From NCBI GenBank assembly GCA_003220905.1, contig QHTS01000073.1, positions 1-6,071 of the forward strand: 6,071 nucleotides of DNA, in the 5' to 3' direction. The notes beneath the pieces were generated by a model that saw only the letters and a list, made by a program, of their open reading frames with translations, searched no databases and had not been told where the DNA came from. Source of the stretch: Gemmatimonadota bacterium. GTDB taxonomy: Bacteria; Gemmatimonadota; Gemmatimonadetes; Gemmatimonadales; GWC2-71-9. Positions within the stretch are counted from its first letter, which is position 1, and each line of letters starts with the position of its first letter. A program made the position numbers and the translations under genes. This document shows, piece by piece, positions 1 to 4,877 of the stretch.

Positions 1-255
1 CTGGTGCAACTCCTCGGCGAGCAGATTGCGCATGTGCCAGTGGCTGTCGTTCACGAGCACCCTCGTGGCCCCCGCGGCGAGCGCGCCTTCGACGGCGGCG
101 TTCGCCTCCGCCGTCATGAGGCGGCGGAACCGCCCGTACTCGGCGGCGAACGCCGGCGTGGTGGGGTCCGTCTGGGACTCGTGGACGACCCCGGCGATCC
201 CTTCCATGTCGACGGAGATGTAGACGCGCATCGGGTCAAAGCTATCTCTCGCCAT
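1..255 (-). CDS. M55 family metallopeptidase (DppA-like D-aminopeptidase), N-terminal part
   Basis: Reading the minus strand from the ATG at 255 gives an open frame to the left edge, so about 85 N-terminal residues are present and the rest lies outside. Seen: a VYISVDMEGIAGV block, then EYGRFRRLMTAEANAAVEGA, then VLVNDSHWHMRNLL. Known for the family: Bacillus DppA is a zinc-dependent D-aminopeptidase of peptidase family M55 that cleaves D-Ala peptides. Its first metal ligands are the Asp and Glu of the SVDMEG block and the His of NDSH, and all three are present here. The longest ATG frame is reported. The internal ATG at 231 gives a protein starting MRVYISVDMEG, with the ligands at D8 and E10 exactly as in DppA, so 231 is a serious alternative start. 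No strong Shine-Dalgarno precedes either ATG. The gene is divergent from the membrane-protein gene at 312. A role in recycling D-amino-acid peptides or cell-wall fragments is inferred. Confidence 0.88.
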   Translation of the reverse strand, partial: MARDSFDPMRVYISVDMEGIAGVVHESQTDPTTPAFAAEYGRFRRLMTAEANAAVEGALAAGATRVLVNDSHWHMRNLLAEELHQ

Positions 256-282
256 TACTTTATATTGCAAAGTACTTGACAA
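256..282. promoter_or_regulatory. Probable operator with palindromic TACTT/AAGTA half-sites
   Basis: An AT-rich island sits in otherwise very GC-rich DNA. It holds an imperfect 18-bp palindrome at 265-282, TTG-N2-AAGTACTT-N2-CAA, and an additional TACTTT at 256-261 that pairs as an inverted repeat with AAAGTA at 269-274. The same half-site therefore occurs three times (256-260, 270-274, 273-277). The palindrome overlaps the -35 hexamer of the rightward promoter and adjoins the M55 start. A dimeric winged-helix protein is the natural reader, and one is encoded two genes downstream at 889-1266. Autoregulation is inferred from this position and is not shown by the sequence. Confidence 0.5.
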
Positions 283-304
283 CGGCTCGGCGACGTGCCA
301 TTGT
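276..304 (+). promoter_or_regulatory. Putative sigma70-type promoter for the membrane protein/regulator pair
   Basis: TTGACA at 276-281 is a perfect -35 consensus. A 17-nt spacer leads to CATTGT at 299-304, which is a poor -10 match (three of six). Transcription would start around 311-312, at or next to the ATG at 312, so the mRNA would be leaderless or nearly so. The -35 lies inside the palindrome at 265-282, which suits repression by occlusion. On the opposite strand, TATAAA at 264-259 could serve as a -10 for the M55 gene, but no good -35 is seen at the right distance. Confidence 0.45.
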
Positions 305-311
305 GTAGGTC

Positions 312-896
312 ATGGTCGCTCCTCGGCCGCTGCACGACCGCGCGCTCGACAACCTCCGCTTCATCCGACAGACGATGGAGCGCGCCGGATCGTTCACCGC
401 GGTGCCGGGCTGGGGCCAGGTGGCGGTCGGGGCCACCGCGCTCGCGGCGGCGCTCCTCGCGGCGCGCCAGCCCACGCCCGAGCTGTGGCTCGCCACCTGG
501 CTGGGCGCAGCGATCGTGGCGCTCGCGATCGGCGGGTCGGCGATGGTCCGGAAGGCGTACGCCGTGAACGATCCCATCCTGTCCGGGCCGGGACGACGGT
601 TCGGCCTGAGCTTCCTGCCGCCCATGGTCGTGGGCGGCCTGCTGACCGTGGCGCTGTACCGCGCCGGCCTGTGGCACGCGCTGCCCGGCACCTGGCTGCT
701 GTTGTACGGGACCGGATTCGTGACGGGGGGCGCGTTCTCGGTCCGGATCGTCCCGGTGATGGGGATCTGCTTCATGCTCGCCGGCGCCGTGGCGCTGTTC
801 GGGCCGGCGGCGTGGGGAAACTGGGTCATGGCAGCGGGGTTCGGCGGCCTGCACATCGGGTTCGGCATGATCATTGCCCGGAGGTACGGTGGCTAA
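312..896 (+). CDS. Six-helix integral membrane protein paired with a winged-helix regulator
   Basis: This 194-residue protein has a soluble N-terminus of about 30 residues (LHDRALDNLRFIRQTMERAG) followed by six likely membrane helices at about 33-51, 57-78, 97-117, 122-141, 143-163 and 168-188. It has no signal peptide and no catalytic motif I can name. The short helical head with ERAGSFTAVPGWG before helix 1 resembles conserved hypothetical proteins found beside small HTH_34 regulators in Gemmatimonadota and Acidobacteria; that resemblance is from memory. The ATG at 312 has only AGG at 306-308 as a possible ribosome site and lies where the proposed promoter would start transcription. Its end overlaps the regulator gene by 8 bp, so the two are probably translationally coupled. 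It could sense something at the membrane for the regulator or be the regulator's main target. Function unknown. Confidence 0.85.
   Translation: MVAPRPLHDRALDNLRFIRQTMERAGSFTAVPGWGQVAVGATALAAALLAARQPTPELWLATWLGAAIVALAIGGSAMVRKAYAVNDPILSGPGRRFGLSFLPPMVVGGLLTVALYRAGLWHALPGTWLLLYGTGFVTGGAFSVRIVPVMGICFMLAGAVALFGPAAWGNWVMAAGFGGLHIGFGMIIARRYGG
880..884 (+). promoter_or_regulatory. Ribosome binding site that sets the regulator start
   Basis: GGAGG lies inside the end of the membrane-protein gene, 4 nt before the GTG at 889. An in-frame TTG at 874 lies upstream of this site and would not use it, so GTG 889 is the preferred start. Confidence 0.6.
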
Positions 897-1266
897 GCAG
901 AGCGCGGCGAGAAGGACCGAAGCGGTCGAGCACGGGCTCAAGAGCGAGCGGGGCGGCGGGGGCGGATCGCGTGCCGCCGAGCTCGACCGGCTGATCCACG
1001 AGCGGGTACGCCTCGGCATCGTGAGCGCGCTCGCCGTGAACGATTCGTTGAGCTTCAACCAGCTCAAGGCCCTGCTCAAGACCACGGACGGCAACTTGAG
1101 CGTACACGCGCGCCGGCTCGAGGAAGCGCAGTACATCGCGTGCACCAAGTCGTTCGAGGGGCGGATTCCGAAGACCGAGTATCGCCTCACCGCCGCCGGG
1201 CGGCGCGCGCTGGAGCGCTACCTGGATCACATGGAAGCGCTGATTCACGCCACCCGTCAGGGGTGA
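889..1266 (+). CDS. Winged-helix DNA-binding transcriptional regulator (HTH_34 type)
   Basis: From GTG 889 the protein has 125 residues. Residues 1-30 are a basic, glycine-rich tail (RGGGGGSR at about 21-28), probably disordered. Residues 32-122 form one winged-helix domain: LDRLIHERVRLGIVSALAVND, then SFNQLKALLKTTDGNLSVHARRLEEA (helix 2 and recognition helix, about 55-80), then a wing strand pair CTKSFEGRIPKTEYRLT (85-101), and a C-terminal helix AGRRALERYLDHMEALI for dimerisation. This matches the small MarR/ArsR-like winged-helix family known as HTH_34 (Pfam PF13601), whose members are near 100 residues. No cysteine or histidine cluster for metal sensing is seen. The gene overlaps the membrane-protein gene by 8 bp (GTGGCTAA) and is probably co-transcribed with it. 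Binding to the TACTT/AAGTA sites at 256-282 is inferred. A terminator-like structure follows at once. Confidence 0.9.
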   Translation: MAKQSAARRTEAVEHGLKSERGGGGGSRAAELDRLIHERVRLGIVSALAVNDSLSFNQLKALLKTTDGNLSVHARRLEEAQYIACTKSFEGRIPKTEYRLTAAGRRALERYLDHMEALIHATRQG

Positions 1267-1279
1267 GGCATTTTTTTTT
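1249..1279 (+). terminator. Intrinsic terminator-like hairpin with nine-T tract
   Basis: CACCC (1251-1255) pairs with GGGTG (1261-1265) around loop GTCAG. Alternatively GCC (1249-1251) pairs with GGC (1267-1269), with ACCC/GGGT inside and a two-base GA bulge, so that the stem ends one base before the T run. Nine consecutive T residues follow at 1271-1279, which is striking in this GC-rich sequence. The structure spans the regulator stop codon and lies just before the GAGG ribosome site (1280-1283) of the next gene. It would end or attenuate the membrane protein/regulator transcript. The stem is short, so efficiency is uncertain. Confidence 0.55.
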
Positions 1280-1292
1280 GAGGACAGACTTT

Positions 1293-1928
1293 ATGCCGCA
1301 AAGCTCTTCTCTCCACGTCGCGATCGTGATGGACGGCAACGGGCGCTGGGCCCGGCGCCGGGGCCGGCCTCGGGTTGCCGGCCATCGCGCCGGCGCCGAG
1401 GCCGTGCGCCGCACGGTCGAGGCCGCCCCGGACTCGAGGGTCGCCGCGCTCACGCTGTATGCCTTCTCGGCCGACAACTGGAAGCGCCCGCCAGGAGAAG
1501 TCGCCGCGCTGATGCGCCTCCTCGCCCGCTACCTCCGCACCGAGACGCCGCGACTCGTGGAGAACGGCGTGCGGCTCGAGCTGATCGGGCGTCGTGATCG
1601 CCTGCCCGTGCCGCTGGTCGCCGCAATCGACGCCGCGGAGCGCGCGACGGCCCCAGGCGCGCGCCTCCATCTGCGACTCGCCGTCGACTACTCCTCGCGC
1701 TGGGCGATCGACGCGGGGGTCATCCTGCCGGACGTGGATCTCCTGATCCGCACGGGCGGAGAGCAGCGACTGTCGGACTTCCTGCTGTGGGAGTGCGCGT
1801 ACGCGGAGCTGTATTTCACCGACACGATGTGGCCCGACTTCGGCGCGGCGCAGCTCGCCGCCGCCGTCGCCGAGTTTCACGCGCGGGAGCGCCGCTTCGG
1901 CGGGCTGCCGGAAGCGGCGGCGGGATGA
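1293..1928 (+). CDS. uppS: Short undecaprenyl/polyprenyl diphosphate synthase homologue (cis-prenyltransferase)
   Basis: Family role: condensation of isopentenyl diphosphate onto an allylic diphosphate to make the cis-polyprenyl carrier for cell-wall and glycan synthesis. Seen, by residue: MDGNGRWA with the Mg-binding Asp at D14; R27 and GHRAG with H31; LTLYAFSADNW at 53-63; NGVRLELIG at 91-99; IRTGGEQRLSDFLLW with R153, R159 and S161; AYAELYFTDTMWPDF with E172. These correspond to the known E. coli UppS active-site residues D26, R39, H43, R194, R200, S202 and E213. At 211 residues the protein is about 40 shorter than E. coli UppS (253). The main loss is a segment of about 29 residues between YSSRWAID (133-140) and PDVDLLIRT, where the family normally has an alpha-helical stretch. 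ATG 1293 is chosen because GAGG at 1280-1283 is 9 nt upstream and the MDGNGRW block then lies near the N-terminus. It overlaps the next gene by ATGA. It is not followed by cdsA, the usual partner, so it may be a second, specialised copy. Confidence 0.88.
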   Translation: MPQSSSLHVAIVMDGNGRWARRRGRPRVAGHRAGAEAVRRTVEAAPDSRVAALTLYAFSADNWKRPPGEVAALMRLLARYLRTETPRLVENGVRLELIGRRDRLPVPLVAAIDAAERATAPGARLHLRLAVDYSSRWAIDAGVILPDVDLLIRTGGEQRLSDFLLWECAYAELYFTDTMWPDFGAAQLAAAVAEFHARERRFGGLPEAAAG

Positions 1929-3442
1929 GCGCCGTCAGCGGCAAGACGCGGCTCGGCCTCCAGATTCTCGGCGCGAGCGCGGCGCTCGGGATCGCGGGCG
2001 ACGCGCTGTTGCGCGCCGTGCCCTGGGGGCTCAATGCCCTTCTCTGCACCACCGGGCTCGTCGCGGCGGCGGCGTGGCTGGTGCGTCGCCACCGCGTGGC
2101 GGTCGGCCCAGAAGCCCCCTGGCTCGCGGCTGCGGCCCTGCTCATCGGCTCGAACTTCGTCGCGCGCGACTCGGGCACCCTCCAGGCATTCGACACGATC
2201 GGCCTCGTCATCCTCCTCGCGGTCGCCTTCCTGAGCATCCAGGGGGTGGGGCTGCGCGGTCGCCAGGCCTGGCACTACGTGCGCGCCGGCTGCGACGCCG
2301 CCGTGAGCGCGTGGATCGGTGTGTTCCCGCTGCTCAGCCGTGACGTGACCTGGAGCGAGCTGCCCCCCGGGCGGCTGAGGGAGGTGCGCGCCGTCGCGCT
2401 CGGTGGCACGTTGGCGTTCCCGTTGCTCGTCGTCTTCGGCGGCTTGTTCAGCTCGGCGGACGCAGTGTTTCACGACGTCGTCGCCGACCTGTTCGCGATC
2501 GACTTCGGCGCCGTGCTGGGGCACATCGCGCTGTTCGGGATCTTCGCGGGCCTCACCGCGGGGTATCTGCGGGGCGCGCTGCTCCGCGCGGCTCCACCGC
2601 ACCCGCTGACAGAGGGCGACTCGACGCTGTCGCTCGGCATCATTCCGGTCGCGACGGCGCTCGGCCTCGTCGATCTGCTGTTCCTCATCTTCGTCGTCAT
2701 CCAGCTGCGCTACTTGTTCGGAGGTGTGGAGTTGATCGCCGCCGCGACGGGCCTCACGTACGCGGAGTACGCGCGGCGGGGCTTCTTCGAGCTCGTGACC
2801 GCCAGCGGGCTGGTCCTCCCCCTGTTGGTCGGTGCGGATTGGGTCGTACGGAACGAGTCGCGCGAGCACCAGCGGACGTTCCGGCAGCTCGCCGTCGTGC
2901 TGCTCCTCCTCCTCGCCGTCGTCATGGCCTCCGCCCTCGAGCGGATGCGGCTCTACGTCGGCGCATACGGCCTGTCGGAGACCCGGGTCTACTCGACGGC
3001 CTTCATGCTGTATCTCGCAGGCGTCTTCGCCTGGTTCGCGTGGACCACCCTGCGCGGGCAGCGGCGGCGTTTCGCCTTCGGGGCGCTGGTCCAGGGGTTC
3101 GCGGTGCTCGGTGGCCTGCACCTCGTCAATCCCGATGCCTTCATCGTGCGTACCAACCTCGCGCGTCCTCCCGCCGAACGCCCGTTCGACGGCTGGTATG
3201 CCGCCTCGCTCAGCGCCGACGCCGTGCCGGTCTTGCTCGACGCGCTGCCGCGAATCGACGGCCGCGCGCGTTGCTCCGTGGCCGAACGGCTGCTCGATCG
3301 TCTCCGAGAGCTCGAGCGCGACGACTGGCGCAACTGGAACGTCGCGCGCGCCCGCGCGCGCCGCCTGTTGCGCGACCAGGGGGCCCGTCTGCAGGCGGGC
3401 GCCTGCCGAAGGCCAAGTCGTGATCATCGAGTTCGCGGCTGA
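1925..3442 (+). CDS. DUF4173/DUF4153-type multi-spanning membrane protein
   Basis: This 505-residue protein has about twelve hydrophobic segments (about 10-28, 35-53, 66-80, 90-108, 123-138, 155-175, 195-215, 240-265, 286-306, 319-337, 354-374, 383-401) and a soluble C-terminal tail from about 405 on. Diagnostic blocks are GLTYAEYARRGFFEL (276-290), ERMRLYVGAYGLSETRVYS (339-357), and VNPDAFIVRTNLARP followed by YAASLSADAVPVLLDALP (401-442). I associate these with DUF4173, a family of unknown function often found with regulators. The tail (about 450-505) is rich in Arg and charged helix (ERLLDRLRELERDDWRNW). ATG 1925 overlaps the TGA of the prenyltransferase gene (ATGA), so translation is probably coupled; no good ribosome site is seen. 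Longer in-frame starts upstream lie inside the prenyltransferase gene and are rejected. The last 15 residues or so read through hairpin-forming DNA and look unconserved. Function unknown; a link to polyprenyl-carrier use is only inferred from coupling. Confidence 0.85.
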   Translation: MSAVSGKTRLGLQILGASAALGIAGDALLRAVPWGLNALLCTTGLVAAAAWLVRRHRVAVGPEAPWLAAAALLIGSNFVARDSGTLQAFDTIGLVILLAVAFLSIQGVGLRGRQAWHYVRAGCDAAVSAWIGVFPLLSRDVTWSELPPGRLREVRAVALGGTLAFPLLVVFGGLFSSADAVFHDVVADLFAIDFGAVLGHIALFGIFAGLTAGYLRGALLRAAPPHPLTEGDSTLSLGIIPVATALGLVDLLFLIFVVIQLRYLFGGVELIAAATGLTYAEYARRGFFELVTASGLVLPLLVGADWVVRNESREHQRTFRQLAVVLLLLLAVVMASALERMRLYVGAYGLSETRVYSTAFMLYLAGVFAWFAWTTLRGQRRRFAFGALVQGFAVLGGLHLVNPDAFIVRTNLARPPAERPFDGWYAASLSADAVPVLLDALPRIDGRARCSVAERLLDRLRELERDDWRNWNVARARARRLLRDQGARLQAGACRRPSRDHRVRG

Positions 3443-3452
3443 AGCCGCGGAC
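3431..3452 (+). repeat. Near-perfect 9-bp inverted repeat with TGAA loop over a stop codon
   Basis: GTTCGCGGC (3431-3439) pairs with GCCGCGGAC (3444-3452) around loop TGAA, with one T-G wobble. The stop codon TGA of the DUF4173 gene (3440-3442) forms most of the loop. No T tract follows, so it is not a classical intrinsic terminator. It could be a REP-like palindrome, an mRNA-stabilising 3' hairpin or a transcription-end structure between this gene and the PhzF gene. Only one copy is visible in the window. Confidence 0.5.
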
Positions 3453-3486
3453 CCCACCCGCGCGCGAAGCAGGCTACCTTAGAGAC

Positions 3487-4278
3487 ATGGGTCTGCAGAT
3501 CGTGCAGGTGGACGCGTTCGCGAGCCGCCCGTTCAGCGGCAACCCCGCCGCCGTGTGTCTCCTGCCGGCCCCGCAGGACGAGCGCTGGATGCAGGACGTG
3601 GCGCGCGAGATGAACCTCGCCGAGACGGCGTTCCTCCATCCCGAAAACGAGGGCTACCGGCTCCGCTGGTTCACCCCCACCGTCGAGGTCGCGCTGTGCG
3701 GTCACGCCACCCTCGCGAGCGCGCACGTGCTGTGGGAGGAGAGCCGCCTCCCGGCTGGCCGCCAGGCTCGATTCCACACCCAGAGCGGCCTCCTCACGGC
3801 CGATCGCCGCGGCGACTGGATCGAGCTCGACTTCCCCGCCACTCCACCGGCGTCGGCACCCGCGCCGCCCGGCCTCGCGGCCGCGCTCCGCGTCGGGACC
3901 CGCTGGGTGGGCCGATCCAAGTTCGACTACCTCGTCGAGCTCGATTCCGAAGACGCGGTGCGCGGCCTCAAGCCGGATTTGGCGGCGCTCGAGCGGGTGG
4001 ACGCTCGCGGGATCATCGTCACGAGCCGAGCCACGACGCCGGGCTTCGACTTCGTGTCGCGCTTCTTCGCGCCCCAGAGCGGCGTGCTGGAGGACCCCGT
4101 CACAGGCTCCGCCCACTGCGCGCTGACGCCGTTCTGGAGCGAGCGCCTCCATCGGACGGAGATGACCGCGTATCAGGCCTCGCACCGCGGCGGCGTGATC
4201 CGCGTGCGGCTCGCCGGCCACCGCGTCATGCTCGCCGGGCAGGCCGTGACCGTGCTGCGGGGAGAGCTGCTGTCATGA
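3487..4278 (+). CDS. PhzF family isomerase/epimerase
   Basis: This 263-residue protein has the normal length for the PhzF fold, two similar half-domains related to diaminopimelate epimerase. N-terminal signature: VQVDAFASRPFSGNPAAVCLL (7-26). The catalytic glutamate is E46 in NLAETAFL, matching E45 of Pseudomonas PhzF. GHATLASAHVLW (72-83) supplies the conserved His (H73, PhzF H74). The second half has FDFVSRFFAPQSGVLEDPVTGSAHCALTPFW (187-217), with D203 equivalent to PhzF D208. Thus all key residues are intact. PhzF itself isomerises trans-2,3-dihydro-3-hydroxyanthranilate in phenazine synthesis, but there are no other phenazine genes here. Most family members outside such clusters have no known substrate, so the symbol phzF is not given. 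ATG 3487 is chosen because the family motif begins at once; only AGAGA (3481-3485) could bind the ribosome. The gene overlaps the next one by ATGA. Cytoplasmic. Confidence 0.93.
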   Translation: MGLQIVQVDAFASRPFSGNPAAVCLLPAPQDERWMQDVAREMNLAETAFLHPENEGYRLRWFTPTVEVALCGHATLASAHVLWEESRLPAGRQARFHTQSGLLTADRRGDWIELDFPATPPASAPAPPGLAAALRVGTRWVGRSKFDYLVELDSEDAVRGLKPDLAALERVDARGIIVTSRATTPGFDFVSRFFAPQSGVLEDPVTGSAHCALTPFWSERLHRTEMTAYQASHRGGVIRVRLAGHRVMLAGQAVTVLRGELLS

Positions 4279-4751
4279 AGCCGGTGACCTTCCCCTGCAG
4301 CGGCTCGGTCGCCGAGGCCCGGGCGCGGATCGAGGCCGCCATCGACGGCCGGCCGTGGAACGCGGCTGGACTGGACGGCTGGATCCGCGGCGACGGCGTC
4401 GTCCTCTACTATCGCGACGCAGCCAAGTACCGGGCGATTTTCCGGCCCACCTTCATCGGGCGATTCCGCGAGCGCGACGGCAAGACGGTGCTGGACGGCC
4501 GCTTCCGGATGACGTTGTTCGCCCGCGCACTGCTGCCGATCTGGCTCGCGCCGGCGATCGTCTGCCTCGTGGTCGCGCTCGTCCCCACGCAGCTCCAGCC
4601 GCAGTCGCCGGGCTTCCGGATCGCCCTCGCACTGCTGGGCGGCGTGCTCGCTCTGATGGCGTTCGGCCGCTTCGCACTCGAGTGGTGGGGCCGGCCGGGA
4701 GACGTGGACGCGATCTCGCAGGCGATCCGCGCGGCCGCGCAGCCACACTAG
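4275..4751 (+). CDS. Small two-helix membrane protein of unknown function
   Basis: The protein has 158 residues: a soluble N-terminal part (1-82) with a predicted helix (SVAEARARIEAAI) and beta-rich stretch (GWIRGDGVVLYYR, FRPTFIGRFRERDGKTVLDGRFRMT), two membrane helices at about 86-104 and 114-134, and a short C-terminal helix. The pattern of a small soluble beta domain (xPTFIGxF...G.TVLxGxFRM) followed by two helices recalls short conserved hypothetical proteins in many bacteria, but I cannot name a family. ATG 4275 overlaps the PhzF TGA (ATGA) and has GGAGAG at 4261-4266, 8 nt upstream. The stop TAG (4749-4751) lies inside the CTAG that begins the inverted-repeat element at 4748. If that element inserted at CTAG with duplication of TA, the original stop was the same, so the protein is probably not truncated. 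Confidence 0.78.
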   Translation: MKPVTFPCSGSVAEARARIEAAIDGRPWNAAGLDGWIRGDGVVLYYRDAAKYRAIFRPTFIGRFRERDGKTVLDGRFRMTLFARALLPIWLAPAIVCLVVALVPTQLQPQSPGFRIALALLGGVLALMAFGRFALEWWGRPGDVDAISQAIRAAAQPH

Positions 4752-4855
4752 TGCCGTTCCAACTTGATGAGACGAAATACGCGCCGGGCTGCGACGTGAA
4801 TCGTCGTACGCAAACGCCTCACGGGACGCGGCGGAGATAGTTGGAACGGCACTAG
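4748..4855. mobile_element. MITE-like element with perfect 17-bp terminal inverted repeats bounded by CTAG
   Basis: The 17 bases CTAGTGCCGTTCCAACT (4748-4764) are repeated exactly as the reverse complement at 4839-4855, giving a 108-bp unit. The interior (4765-4838) has no credible gene. Near its centre is a smaller hairpin, CGACG (4792-4796) and CGTCG (4802-4806) around TGAAT, extendable to 7 bp with one wobble (4790-4808). Each end begins or ends with CTAG, and IS630-family elements are known to insert at CTAG and duplicate TA. The simplest reading is a non-autonomous IS630-type MITE with 14- to 15-bp inverted repeats plus duplicated TA. No transposase is in the window. As RNA it would form a long stem between the small membrane protein and the transporter, so a role as a transcription-end or processing signal is also possible. 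It fills most of the 126-base gap between these genes. Confidence 0.65.
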
Positions 4856-4867
4856 CCAGATCGGGCC

Positions 4868-4872
4868 GGAGG
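4868..4872 (+). promoter_or_regulatory. Ribosome binding site of the EamA transporter gene
   Basis: GGAGG lies 5 nt before ATG 4878. The other candidate, ATG 4890, is 17 nt away, so this site favours 4878. It lies just outside the inverted-repeat element. Confidence 0.65.
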
Positions 4873-4877
4873 ATTCT

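Noticed and set aside
1140..1292. Longer start for the prenyltransferase
   Set aside because: It would overlap the regulator gene and read through the terminator-like region. ATG 1293 has a ribosome site and matches the family N-terminus.
1787..1924. Longer start for the DUF4173 protein
   Set aside because: The extension lies within conserved prenyltransferase codons in another frame and is Arg-rich. ATG 1925 gives the typical ATGA overlap.
3387..3404. GCCCGTCTGCAGGCGGGC near-palindrome
   Set aside because: It lies within coding sequence with one mismatched pair and no context suggesting a site. Such palindromes are expected by chance in GC-rich DNA.
1877..3457. 526-residue open frame on the minus strand
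   Set aside because: It mirrors the DUF4173 gene. The opposite strand has clear membrane helices and family motifs, while this frame is charged and repetitive.
3487..4278. Phenazine biosynthesis cluster
   Set aside because: Only a PhzF-fold protein is present. No phzA, B, D, E or G homologues are in the window, and most PhzF-family proteins are unrelated to phenazines.
4748..4855. CRISPR array or tRNA in the inverted-repeat region
   Set aside because: There is only one inverted pair with no repeated direct unit or spacers, and no cloverleaf or TTCGA-type T-arm is seen.
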